Assembly (NCBI GenBank): GCA_018292915.2
Contig: JACVVK020000472.1
Location: 357,501-421,500 of the forward strand
Direction of reading: 5' to 3'
DNA from: Batillaria attramentaria
Taxonomy: Eukaryota > Mollusca > Gastropoda > Batillariidae
Length of the DNA: 64,000 bases
Part shown: piece by piece, positions 22,757 to 36,006 of the stretch
Numbering within the stretch: position 1 is the first letter of the stretch
Layout: every line of letters starts with the position of its first letter
Made by a program: the position numbers and the translations under genes
Notes under the pieces: model-generated
Told to the model about the DNA's origin: nothing
The model's input: the letters and a program-made list of their open reading frames with translations, nothing else
Database searches by the model: none

Positions 22757-23351
22757 CATTTTAAAGGACTGAAACAACCGTCAAGTGTTGCCAAATAGTA
22801 ACCACTGTTGCCAAAAAAGAAATGTCACCTGGCCTGGTTGAGAAAAGTATATATATATATATATACACACACACATATATTTTTTAAAAAAAACAACAAC
22901 AACAAAAAAACTGGTTGACTGAATACACTAAACATGAAAGTTTTACATGACGGTGATCAAAGTATGAGAATCTGGTAATCCAGCAATAATGCCCAAAACT
23001 AATGTTTCATTTTTACGGCTTTCCAGAAAGATGAGCGTTCCATATTCCCAAACCAAACATTGGGGACACAAGTTACAAATCTACCTCGAATGGATTTTTG
23101 TCACGTTCTCGTACATGTCATGGGAAATAATTGAAACCAACTGTTACACTTTTCCTCGTACCTTTGTTGGAAACGAGGAATATGGGCAGTCATTGTGCTA
23201 GTTAGTTTCCACTGACTCGAATTAATGATAATTAAGCAGATACATGTAGAGGTTTGGCAGGAAATTGGACGGTATTTCCCCATGATAAGAAGTGATGGTA
23301 GGGGCTATAAAACAGAGGCTTCACATGTGATAAGGCTTTCCAAATGATGAT

Positions 23352-23694
23352 GATATGATAATGAGTATTGCATAGGTGCTTTACCCAATTTCATGAATCG
23401 GCTCAAAGCGCCGCGAACTGAACTCAACACGCACGCTCACGTGAATCCCACGCATTCTCTCACACACTTGACATAAACACATTACAATCACGTGGTGCGA
23501 AGGGTCAGCTCAGCTATTTAAATTTCGGGATTTAGAATTGCATTTATTTTTCAAATTTGGTGGGCCGGACATTTCCAAAGCAGAGGGGGAGGAAGCCGGA
23601 GCACCCGGAGCACTTCTTTGCCCCGAGTGGGACTCGAACCCCTGACCTCTCGCATGGTGACAGGTCTCTTAACCACTAGACCACTGACCGCCCC
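23352..23694 (-). mobile_element. SINE family B, full copy
   Basis: The reverse complement begins GGGGCGGTCAGTGGTCTAGTGG, followed by B box GGGTTCGAGTCC. It then matches the body and tail of 9371-9735, ending in the GGCTCAAAGC region and an ATCATCAT-like tail. Confidence 0.88.
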
Positions 23695-26060
23695 GTCAAA
23701 TGTCAGTGGAGTGTTCGAAAAGGAAAAACCCCTCTGTTGGAAATCTGTGGAAGAAACAAATCGGACTTCCGTTGATAGTCCTTCCTTTAGGTTACTGTTG
23801 TAACAAATAAACAACAAAACAAAAAACCCAACCAAGACAAACCCAAAATTTAAACAGTGAAAGAGCTGGTGTATTTAAAAAAAAAAAAAAAAAATCCAAC
23901 AACAACGTGATAGTACTACTAACATGTCTATCATGCTTTGCAAATGACCCATGCAGTATACAATGTGTAAGGTGATGAATTTCAACCATAAATCCACACA
24001 TACTATGATAATGTGGCAGCATGTGATGATAATGTGAATAGGTTACACTCCGTTTTGAATAGTGCACTTAATCTACTCTTTTTGTTGTGATTATTTTCAT
24101 AATGTCCTCTAAATTTTTTTCCATTTTCTTCTCCCTTTTAAATGCACTCAATATATGTTTATGTCCTCAGGACATATATTTGAAATATTTTAATAAGATC
24201 TTAGTTTAGGTTTTTAGAGGGTACTTACCATCCAAACATTCCTAAAGCTGGTGCCTTGTGTTTTTATGAAAATTGCTGAAGGGGTATATATAGTTTTAAA
24301 AGTGTTTGATTGCATATACATCCTGAAGAGAAATTGGTGTTAGAACCGGAAGTGACTTTACATATCTTCAAGACGACACAATGTCATCCTCCATAGATTT
24401 ATTTAGAGGTTTCTGTAGTGTACATAAGGTATGTTTAGCTGCTTCAGAGTACAAGCTTTCTGTGAAAATAAAATTAATTGCCTGTTTTCTTTCGCTTCTG
24501 CTAGTGTACAGAACAAGCATCGTTTGACCAAAAGCTGGTTTGGCATCGTGGTATTGTAGAAAAGCATGTGGAGGTTGTGTGTTAGGTGCAAGCTTGTAGG
24601 CTCTTTTCAATACATGTATTCAGGGTTTTTTGTGGGTTTTTTTGCTTTGCTCAGATGTCTGCATCTTTAGCTCTACATATGCTACTGGAGAGGTGCAGTA
24701 TTTATGAACCATCTGCCGTAAAGTGCACTGCTCGTGCATTGTTATTCGCTGTGAAAGCTGCAACCTGTCTCTCGTGCGCATATTTAGAGAGTAGAATCTA
24801 TTCCAAGATGGTCTTCAGTTATTTCAGTGGGTATCCCCAGAATTTTGATGTGCATTGATTATTGTTGAAGTATTGAATGACAGCACTTTTCCGCATTAAA
24901 CTCATGACTTTTGTGCAGATCTTGAATTTATAAACAGGGATGTATTTGTGTATCAGCAAATCTGATTTGCCTGCATTTTCCTTGAATGTCTCAGCAATTT
25001 GTGCGGGGGAGAAAAACAGTTCATTTTGAGGGGACATTTTGTGCGGTTTGCTCTCTCAGCGTTTCTGCATTACTTTGCATGTCAATATGTTTATTGTTTC
25101 TGGATAATTATGTCTGCTTGCTAGTGCAATTGCTATACACATTTATACATTTTCTTCTTGAACAAGAAATCTGAGCACTGTGATACTATTACAGCACACT
25201 TCCCCTTGTACAGCTGTATCTTGAAATGTACAGCCCAACATTATGAAGTATGATGTATGTCAAGTTCTTCTTTGCAAATCAGTGTTTGTCTGCATACTGA
25301 CTGTGTGAGCTCGGAATTTCATGTGTCAAGTAGCGGCTGTCTAAAAAAAACAACTTGGGGCATTGCCTGAACGCTTGTACTTTGATTCATAGAACAAATA
25401 TCAGTACGTCTACTGTACAACTATTGCTTGTGTAGATGCTTTTGTGTGGGCAGTGTAACTGGGGGTGGCAAGGAACAAAATGTTCATAAAATGGAGTTAT
25501 TGCTGGAAAGAAGAAGAAGAAACTTTTATTAGTTAGCATTGAAGTCCAACAATGAACACATGTACATCCCCCAAAATGGAAGTGTTTGCTTGTACATTTC
25601 ACAAATGAAGCGCTTGGTTCGTTACTTGCAATATAGTGCATATAGGGCTGTATCTGCCAACTTTGTTTTTGCAGTTACTTTATTAAATATTTTCCCTGTC
25701 TGTAAACCAACTGAGAAGAAGAGTTGATTTTCTGGCCTAATATTTTTCACGAAAATGAATGTTACTTCTTGCAGTCTAAACAGGCACGAATTTGACATTT
25801 CTCTACTTTGTGGTAAAATGGGTAGCTGTGCTGTAGGAAATTTTCTTCATTTGATTTTTTTTAATCGTTCTTTCCAAACAAATGGGCATAGTTAAAACAA
25901 CTTTGATCGTCTACTTGCTTTTTCCTAAAATATTCACATAAGGTAGAAAAAAAAATTGTTGGCAAATAAAATCCCGAATGTATGAAGTTTTTTCAGAAAG
26001 TTGTCTTCTAGCAAATTTGATGCATGTGTGAATCAGACACATTAGTTCAAGTTCAAATTA

Positions 26061-26090
26061 CTTTATTCATCCCTCATGGGGCAATTAAAT
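26061..26090 (-). mobile_element. Retroelement 3' tail fragment
   Basis: The reverse complement reads ATTGCCCCATGAGGGATG then AATAAAG. This is the short stem-loop plus AATAAAG tail seen in several other elements in the window. Confidence 0.5.
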
Positions 26091-27200
26091 CTTAATGTTC
26101 GGACGGGCTCTAAAATAATATAACAAACGTTAGGAATCTGTCGACTGTCCTTTCAGTGCCTTGCTCTTTACCTATTGTTACACTTTTTAAAGATCTTATT
26201 CTGCAGCACAGTTTGTTTATTTAACTATGTATGCATTTCTTTCCATAGAACACTTTTTCTGTGTAAAATAGACTTTATTATAAAAAGCAGTCGTGTACAT
26301 TGACAATGGAATGAAACTACACTACATAGTAACATTGTAACGGGCAGTAAGTACGCCCCTTCAACAGTAAACAATGAATCGGTGAATGCGCAAATAAGCT
26401 GTAAACACGTACAAGTACACGTGAATTGTTTTAATAGAAGAATAAAACATGACCACTAAATGTCGGCTATCCTGTATTCTGTATACAGAAGTGTTGAAAT
26501 GATCTTCATGCAAGTCAGGTTGGATGCCCGACCCCACACACACACACACACACACACCACACACACACCACACTCTCCTCTCTCTCTCTCGCACATGACC
26601 CGATCGGAACAATCAAATGTTCCTTCCTAAAAACAGTCAAAAACCTCTGATAACCCAAACATGCAAAAAGTGTGCCTCCTCAAATTCACTAGACTACTCA
26701 TTGCATTTCCAATTGCTATAGTTGTATCCCTTTTTGAATTTGCCACGATTAGCAATCTCTATTCGCCGAGATGTCCATTTGAGTGGGCTCATAATGATGA
26801 GGCCTGAGAAAGACGCCGAATTTCTACACACCACCATGTATCACATTTACTGAGAAAGATACACGTTCGTTGCTCTCCAGCAAAAGCCGATTTTGCGAAT
26901 TTCTAGACAGTTCACAGTAACTAAAGCAGAAAGCCGATCATGTTTATTCATGCAGGGTTCTGGTCACAAGATTTGTAAAGATATGGTAGACAAGTCTGAT
27001 TTCAGAACCACTGCCCCATGTCTACAATGTCTTTATGCCCGGTATGTCTATGCCGCTGACCGAGCTCTGCCTGTCGCTACAGCACTGGTTTTGGTTTCTG
27101 AAAAAGGCTACGAGTCGCAGCTGGCGTCTGGCTGCTTCAATTCTCACCGGAGGGTGACAACTCAAGGCGAAACCAAAGTCCTGTGCTATAGTCAAGAATA

Positions 27201-27542
27201 TTATCTCTCAAGGGAAGTGATCATCAAGTCATCGTCATTGAGTATCACCATCTGCCTCCCTAGCTCTTGGGACGTACATGCTGGAGGGCCTTTTCCGATG
27301 TGGGATAAACTGTCGTAAACGTGGATGTTAACTTCTCGCCATTCTTTTTCAGCGATAGTTGTAAACAGCTTGTAAACTTGGTCTTCCCGATGTAACGTTT
27401 CGCCATCAGTCTCACAGTCCTGAGGCTCATGAACTACAAGCAAGGTTGTATACAATTTCGTCTTTGTCCAGTCTACATAAATTATTAATTCGCGCGGGGA
27501 AAACAATCCCGACCAAAACTCTAAATCACGTCTGCTAGTCAC
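27201..27542 (-). CDS. Orphan ORF / possible exon, unknown
   Basis: A 113-codon open frame on the minus strand with protein-like composition: RELIIYVDWTKTKLYTTLLV, REDQVYKLFTTIAEKEW, REVNIHVYDSLSHIGKG and a C-terminal LNDDDLMITSLER before the stop. I recognise no family. The only in-frame start is GTG, and a CTAGCAG at the 5' edge looks like an acceptor, so it may be a terminal exon rather than a whole gene. It lies 200 bp downstream of the stop of the CNBD2-like gene and could equally be in that gene's 3' UTR. A competing plus-strand ORF overlaps it but looks less protein-like. Confidence 0.3.
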   Translation of the reverse strand: MTSRRDLEFWSGLFSPRELIIYVDWTKTKLYTTLLVVHEPQDCETDGETLHREDQVYKLFTTIAEKEWREVNIHVYDSLSHIGKGPPACTSQELGRQMVILNDDDLMITSLER

Positions 27543-27742
27543 GTGGCGAAAAAGGTCTGAGCGTCTTTCAGATCAACACCGCTCAGTTTCTTTACCCCGA
27601 TAACGGCAGACACGCACACAAGCTGATGCTCAAGTCTGATTTGTTTAGAACCACCATTCCGCCGATGTATCTGCTCTTTAACCTTCAGTTCCTCGACGTT
27701 TACCTAACTTAAAATCCGCTCAGTTTGTGTCGACGCATTGCA

Positions 27743-29605
27743 TCATCTCACATCGGGGATCATACCTATGTCGGCCTTGGGGTCGATCAGCTTCCCTGCG
27801 TCAAAGTACACCCCGAAGTTTTTCTTGGCCTTGGACGCGTCATCGTACAATTCCTGCTTCATCTTCTCCATGTAGAGCTCGCCGGCCAGCTGCAGCCTGT
27901 ACCGGGACCGCACCGCCTCCGGCTCCGGGTAGCGCGGCACTTCCCGCTCCACGTCCCTCTGCACGCGGTCGTTGGCGTGAAGCATGAAGAACCGTTTGCT
28001 GATGCCCACCACCTCGGCCCCGTAGGTTCCGGACACCTGCGGCAGAGCAGTTAGCCAAGGTTGGTCCCGATCTGAGGGGGTTTCTTGGTTGGTTGGTTGG
28101 TGGGGGTGAGGGTTGGTGTTGGTGTTGTTGTTGATGATGGTGGTTCCGCTGTCATGCCATCTTTTCAACGCATGCGAGTGTTACCGAAGACGGGTTCACC
28201 GTGCGAATCAAGAAGAAACTGTTGTCGGTACCGAAAAAAAATGCACCCTCCCAACCACAAACAAACAAACAAACAAAAAATCCATACAAAAACAAACACG
28301 AATCAACAACGGCAACAAATCCCAAACAAACAAACACAAACCCACCCTCTCAAAAACATCCAAACAAAAATAAAACCTCAAAAACCGCAAACGAAAACGA
28401 AACCCCAAACCACAAAAACCCCCAGCAAAAACAAACAAACTGATACAAATACACAACAGCAGCAGCAACAACAACAAAAACAAAACAACAATAAGAAAAC
28501 AAACACCCCACCAATCAACTACCCTTACCAAAGAAGTTTTTGGAGAATTCAGCTTCTTCTCGCTCATCAGTGGCAGCCTCATCTGGTCAAAGCCCTACAC
28601 AAGGGGGTTGGGGGGGGGGGGGGGCAATCATGATTAGCGTGCCTGTGTCATTTCGTAGATATCTATTAGGAGGCAGAAAGTGTTGTCGACTATGTCAAAA
28701 ACTTCACAGTTGTAAAATAAGGTTTCGTTGAATCTCTCTCTCGCTCTCTCAAGCCCCAACATATCTTCAACTATTTAATTTCAAACATGATAAACAACAC
28801 AACACAAGGAACAGTCTGCTCGTCCAGTGCCTCGTCCAAGGCATCTATAAATGTAGCCTGTCTCTCAGGGGCTTCCATATGGAACTCTTTACCACTGAGT
28901 ATCCAAAACGTTTCCAAATTCATCAACTTCAAACAAATTCTACAAGACATTCTCATCTGACCATATAGATAGAAATGTGTTACATACATCTTTTTGAATG
29001 TTAGTGACGACTTTGAAGTTCTTACTTGGCATACAGCCAATATCATCGGCACATGCCACGTCTGAAAGGGGGGCAACTTTGTTAGACAAGAATTGATTCC
29101 GGCCAAACGAACTGTACCCGTGTAGCTGGAACTGAACGTTACTCACGAAGACTGCCCCTGCCTGCAGCTCCTCCAACACGACGTAAACAGGCGGTTTCTT
29201 GACGCTGTACGTGCGTTTGTAGCTCGGCACATACTCTTGACGAGGAGGCATGCACCCGCTGGGCACTTTGTACTTCTGGCGTCTTTCCCACGCGGACTAG
29301 TGGCAGACACATGCAAGAATAATACAGGTGGACGCCGGACCTCCATAGCATCATCTTACCATCATCCTCATCTCCATCATCATGCATTATAAAAATTGCC
29401 CCAACTTCCGAGCCCTCCGTGGATTCCACCCGTTACCAGGGAGGAACACCACTGGAGCCACGCGTTTTAACTGTGTTCCTACCAAGTAAGACCAGGAATC
29501 CTTCTCCTGACTGAGTGAGCAAAGTAAACAAACGCATCGTCTGTTCGCATTGGAAAACTGGAGAGACATAAGCCTACTTGGCCCACTCACTTGCGGAATG
29601 CGTCA

Positions 29606-29692
<87 letters not shown>

Positions 29693-29970
29693 CTTATTTG
29701 AATGTTTTTACTATAATCCTTATTATTTTCATGCACTGTCAGAGGCTGTACTGCAGAAGAGAAATTTCTGTTTTACGTAATGTAAAATGGACAATAAAGA
29801 TATTGTATTGTATTGTATTGTATTGTATTGTATTGTATTGTATTGTAAAGTCCTTCAAAAGAGTATGTTTGTAAAGATCGTATCCTTGTCTATCATCATG
29901 CCAAGTTAGTTGTCTTTGGTGTTCGTAGTATATGAAAAAAATTACAACGACTGTGACAATGTTAAAGGTT

Positions 29971-30044
<74 letters not shown>

Positions 30045-31851
30045 GACGAAGAATTATTACATGGACTCACTTTGTTACACAAGTGAGCCAAAAAGAAGCC
30101 AATTTGAGTACTAGTGACATCTTACCCGCTCACACTAGCACACGAGCCATATACTGAAAAGAAAGTAATTATGCAGTAGGAGGAGCATCAAAAGAACGCG
30201 GAAGTCCTCAGTGTGTGCGCGCGGTACGGAATGTGTTAATGTTGTAGTTTGGCGGCTTGTCTTCACAACACATGAATATTCCAGGGTTTTGCCTTTTCCC
30301 TCAATTGTTCCGTAGTTTTTATAGCAACGGCAGATCATGGACATACCAGTTTCTACTGTGGTTGGGTGTTCCACGATGGCAATAATTTTATTCATGCCGT
30401 TATTTCGAGTAAGCAGGTATCCTCAAATACATATTTCGCATCTTTGTGAAACTTAAAAAAAAAAATTAAAAAATATGTTATTTAGAAGCAAAGGTATTTA
30501 ACGCTCACGCATTCATAGTCTATATCCTAAGTGTATATGGTGTTGCGCTGTGTGCTGTGCCTTACCATAACACGCGGTTTCTTGGCGTTGAAAACGGCAG
30601 TGGACCTCCAGGCTTTCACAGCTGACCTGTAGGACCTCGTGCAACTGGACTTGCCAGTCGCAGAAGCTTCGGTACTTGTCCCCCCAGGGCTCTCTTCCGC
30701 GCCTTTCTCTTCCGCGCCTTTGTCTTCCGCGTCTTTCTCTTCCGCGTCTTTGTCTTTCGCGTCTTTGTCTTCTGCGTCGTCTTTGTCGTTGTCATCCTCG
30801 TCGCTGGACAGCACAGTGCCGAGACTCGTCATGGACTGGGAACCACGGTGCGGACTGTCGGTAGAGTCCACAAGAGAACACTCTGAGGCCTGTCTGCTCC
30901 ATACGACCTTCGAAGCTCTCGCGTAACCCATACTACCATGGTTAGCATAGCTCCGCCGCTCAAGGGTCGGCTGACGGACGTTAACCGCCGGGGGCACCAA
31001 CACAGCGGACAATTTCGTCGTTCGTTCTGGAAAGCAAATCGGAAGTCCATAGGTTCGATTTTTGTTTTCTTGTGCGACTTGGGCACGCCTCTGTAAAACT
31101 AAAAGCCTGTTTGATCTTTGTGCCCTTGACTCCTAGTAGAGGTTACTCAAAAAGGCATTATTTGTTACCAAGCATCTCCGTGCACCAGACAAATGTTATG
31201 CAAGTCCAACCATCTTAGAAACTGTTGTATTTTACTCATGCTATGTCGCTTTCTTGGTGCACTCGCACAAAAGACGCTGGATACACCAGGACACAACTCC
31301 AATACATGTACTTTATTAACAGAAGATGAGTGGAGAAAAAATTCATGAAAGAAGAAGAAGAATCCAGAACGCTGTGCAGGGCTACCTGTATACTAAACAG
31401 GTCAGATCTAGAACATTCCTCAACTTACTGGCAAGTTCGAAATCTTTCCAAAGTAACGTAATCTACTGACGTTACTGCACCAGCATGTTCTGGGATGGTC
31501 TAGAAATTTCCATCGAAATGCAGTGGCTTTTCGCGATCTCTACAACAGAAACTTTCGCCCAATACCCGTCACCTTGATCTCTGGGCAAGGTCATCCAAAA
31601 AAATACAAGCACCCTTCATACCAGCTGTAAATGTTTGCATTTTCTGATGTTTTGTGGTTGCTGAGCAAATAAAAAAACTTTCTTCCCAGAAATTTTCATC
31701 ACGACATTGTGACCTTGACCTTAGAATGGGTCGTTCAAAATGATATGCTTGAAAAGACCTTGTCACCACTGCCATTGTGCCAAGTATGTTTTTTCTTTGT
31801 CCTGCAGTTTCTGAGGTGAAAAAAACAACAACAATGAGGTTTGTGTTTGCC

Positions 31852-31887
<36 letters not shown>

Positions 31888-32069
31888 AGGGTGGGTGGGT
31901 GGGTGTTTAGGGGTTTAACGTCCTTTTCCATCACATAGGGTGATATGATACTGATATCAAAGACGGGGAAACGAGAAAAAGCCAGCACAATATTTGGCCC
32001 CAGCCGGGATCGAACTCACGGCCCGAGCATTAGAAGTCCAACGCTCTACCATTCGACCACCCCGGCTCC

Positions 32070-32122
<53 letters not shown>

Positions 32123-32479
32123 AGAGAATCAAGAATGAAGAATACTTTATTTTTCAACGGTAGAGGTAATTAGCGTAAAACAGCCAAATTTCATTGCTAA
32201 TTCTGGTAGTATCTATTCTAGCAATGTCTATCTAAATCAAACACACGTACACACACAGAGTCCCATGTACAGCAACAGGAACAAAGCAGAAATACCAATG
32301 CATCCATAGTTAAAAGAAACTACACACTAATAAAGAACATTTAAAAAGCGTGAATAACATACCAATTATGTCAATACATGTAGGAAGGGGCGAAAATAAA
32401 CTGTGGGACGGTTAAGCCTCGTGTGACATGAGATATTTGAAGAAAAGCTGTTTGAAAGTTGTGACAGAGGATGCGTGTT

Positions 32480-32530
<51 letters not shown>

Positions 32531-33449
32531 ACGAGACTGTGGTGTATATCCAGCTGATCGTGGCCTCTGTTTTTTGTCCGGCAATTTGTGCTGGGAGGTG
32601 TTCGGGCTGGGCTGTGTCTTCGTGGCAGGCCCCCTCGCATGCTTCACCTTGCAAGCTGCAGTGGCGACAAAAACCATTGCATTTCACACATGATAACAGA
32701 AAGACGAACCTGGGGGTTGGACGGGGTTGAGAGGTGAGGGACGCCAGGCAGGATGTGCATGCATTGAGAATGGGGGTGGTTTCCAATTCAGACTAGATGG
32801 AGTTGTACACTCTGAAAAAATAAAAACAAAACAAAAACCCACAAAAACAACAACAAACTAGAGAGACAAAAGCGTTCTTGACTCACGTGTGAAATGGGTC
32901 ACGGTCACTCAAAAGAGTATGTTTGTAAAGGTCTTATCACTGCCTATCATCACGCCAAGTAAGGTGACGCTGGTGTTGGTTATTTCTGAGGAAATGGAAG
33001 TTTTACAATTGTCCATGGACAGCTTGTGAAGCCTTGACCTTGAGTCAAGGTCATTCAGACGAGATCTTTCAGTAAAGATTCTATCAATGTCCATCACACA
33101 AATGATTACACAAATGAGCCAAGGGGAAAAAAAAAAAACCCAAAAAACCTGAATCAGGAGGTGAACCTCAAGGCACGTATGTGTGATGGGTTCAGGCTGA
33201 GGTTTTGCCTGCTTTGAGCAAAATGATGGATTACAAGCGCCCATACTAAAAGTGCATGATAGTGACTGATTACTGATTTTCATTTCTTGACGATACGGGC
33301 GGCAGCAACTCTCTCTCTCTCTCTCTCTCTAGTTTCTGGGTTCTAGTTTAAGCGTCCGGTTTTTACCTGCAGATATTTTTGCGGTTCCACGAGCTCCTTT
33401 CCCGCTGACCGTGGTTTGCTGTGTTTCTACCGGACTCTCTGCACACGCA

Positions 33450-33503
<54 letters not shown>

Positions 33504-34255
33504 TGACTAGTCGAAGAAATAGAACGCCAACGCCTGTATGACTCACTAGCTGATGTACTAGGTCAAGTTTCGCCCGGGCTGATAATGTTATACCAGAAGA
33601 CACTTACTACACATATCAGTATACATTGATATGTGTAGTAAGGGTCTTCTGGTCTCCCTGCTTGCCGAGTTTCGCCCGGGCTGATAATGTTATACCAGAA
33701 GACACTTACTACACATATCAGTATACATTGATATGTGTAGTAAGGGTCTTCTGGTCTCCCTGCTTGCCGAGAAGTGGCGGAAAAGGACGTGAAACTGCGA
33801 TTTTCCGAGATTTTTTACCCATAAGATTGTGTTCGGGGTACCCGGCCCTTGAGTACAGCTAGGGCTGGTATGTAATCTGTCTACTAAGTGTTTTCTGCTC
33901 TCCCTGTTGGGCGATACCTTGCGGACAAGGACGTTAAACTCCGATTTTCCGAGATTTCTTGTATACACGCATACGTTTCAACTTGACCTTTACTAGAGGT
34001 CACTAAAAAGGGCATTCTTACCAGCTATTCATGCAGGTAAGGCGAAAGTTTGCCCAAATTTTGATTTCCGAAACTTTCACCCAATCCCTGTGACCTTGAC
34101 TTCAGTTGAGGTCAAGGAAACCCAAACTGTACACCTGAAAGCTCTCTTTTAATACCAACTTCATTTGTTCGGATTGCCTGGTGTTTGTGGTTGCTTAGAA
34201 ACAGAGGGAGCCTACACATAAACGAATAAGCAACTCAGTGACCAGACGTACAATA

Positions 34256-34318
<63 letters not shown>

Positions 34319-34322
34319 TGAC

Positions 34323-34378
<56 letters not shown>

Positions 34379-35953
34379 CGGCATACCTTCCTCAGACACG
34401 GAATCACTGTCCAGGTTGTCATACGCCGCTTCCCCTTTGCGGCTGGTGTTGAGAGTGGAACCGCAAAACCCGGGATCGTGCATCGGGTTCGGCAAGAAGT
34501 CCAAGGGCCAACCATTACTCCTGTGGCAGTAGGGTAATTAGCATTTAGCCCAAAGCCCGGGATAGCGACGCCCTCTGATTCTCCGTGGCAACCCCATCTA
34601 GCCCAAAGCCCGGGATAGCCACGCCCTCTGATTCTCCGTGGCAACCCCATCTAGCCCAAAGCCCGGGATAGCCACGCCCTCTGATTCTCCGTGGCAACCC
34701 CATCTAGCCCAAAGCCCGGGATAGCCACGCCCTCTGATTCTCCGTGGCAACCCCATCTAGCCCACAGGCCTGTAGCCACGCCCTCTGATTCTCCGTGGCA
34801 AACCCCATCTAGCCCACAGGCCTGTAGCCACGCCCTCTGATTCTCCGTGGCAAACCCCATCTAGCCCACAGGCCTGTAGCCACGCCCTCTGATTCTCCGT
34901 GGCAAACCCCATCTAGCCCACAGGCCTGTAGCCACGCCCTCTGATTCTCCGTGGCAAACCCCATCTAGCCCACAGGCCTGTAGTCACGCCCTCTGACTCA
35001 CCACGGTAACCCCATCTGATTTCTTTCTGCCGTGCAATGGCACGGTAAGTCCACGTCATTTAATGGGAAAAGGGGCGAGTTCAAGTGAAAGCTCTAAATA
35101 CTCCCCCACCACCCTGCTTGGCTCAGTTCATCGAGGGCCCAGTTGAGTAGTAGTAGTGTTAAGTGTTAGTAGTAGTAGTAAAGTGTGGTAGTAGTAGTAG
35201 TAGTAAAGTAGTAGTCGAAATAGTAGTAGTAGTAAGTGTTAGTAGTGGTAGTAGTAGTGTTAAGTGGTGTAGTAGTAGTAGTAGTAGTAGTGGTAGTAGT
35301 GTGTTCAGCGGTATTGGTGGTGGTGGTGGTAATAGTAGTAGTAGTAAAAGTAGTAGCAGATAATGATGACGAAGACGACGACGACGACGACGATGATGAT
35401 GAACTCACTTTAACGGGGCACATCGCAGCTTGACGTCGCTGTACATGTGCAGGCTTGGTTCCGTCTTCATGTTGCCCAGCTCCAGACGGCTGGCCGACTG
35501 ACGCGCGAACACAGCGTAGTTACGGCGGGGATAATGAGGAAGCCTCGAGTCTGTACGGGTCCCTGGAACATGCACAACACAGACGATTAAAGATATAAGC
35601 TCCCAACGAAAAGCTTTCCGAAGTGTGAAAAATGTTGACAGAGTCGACCGTGCAAGCACAGTCAACTCTGTCACAGTTGCAGAGTTTTCAGCGTCCCTGA
35701 AACCCCAATAAAAAGCCAAGGCTGATTTCACAGCTCAGTTTGCGTTTTGACACTGAGCGAGAAAGATCGTGCAGCACTCAACATCCGCTAGACAGTAAGA
35801 CACTGTAGCGATGTGTATCGCTCTCTGACCAAAAGCCAAATAATTTCACGGCAAACTCGTGCTCTGGGCCCGCATGTGAAAGTCGGGGTTAGCCCTGCAT
35901 GAGTTGTCCCCCTTGCCGCAACAAGCAGGCATTTTTCGTGGCAGAGCACTAAG

Positions 35954-36006
<53 letters not shown>

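Larger units (their letters stand above)
19392..27200. other. ARAP 3' UTR/flank and intergenic DNA
   Basis: No exon could be supported. The sequence is AT-rich with only short ORFs. AATAAA hexamers occur, for example at 23806-23811 and 25965-25970, but none can be assigned as the real poly(A) signal without transcripts. Contents: (GT)n at 21459-21500, SINE A at 22592-22756, (AT)n/(AC)n at 22849-22877, SINE B at 23352-23694, a retroelement tail at 26061-26090 and (CA)n at 26535-26576. The long non-repetitive stretches 19.4-21.4 and 24.1-26.0 kb could be a long 3' UTR. Confidence 0.6.

Noticed and set aside
26893..27318. 141-codon plus-strand ORF
   Set aside because: No splice or domain support. 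It overlaps the minus ORF 27201-27542, whose composition is more protein-like.
27727..28058. Plus-strand ORFs of 86-109 codons over the last CNBD2-like exon
   Set aside because: Shadows of GC-rich coding sequence on the opposite strand.
34547..35012. CRISPR-like repeat array
   Set aside because: Units are contiguous 52-53 bp repeats without unique spacers in a eukaryotic intron; it is a minisatellite.
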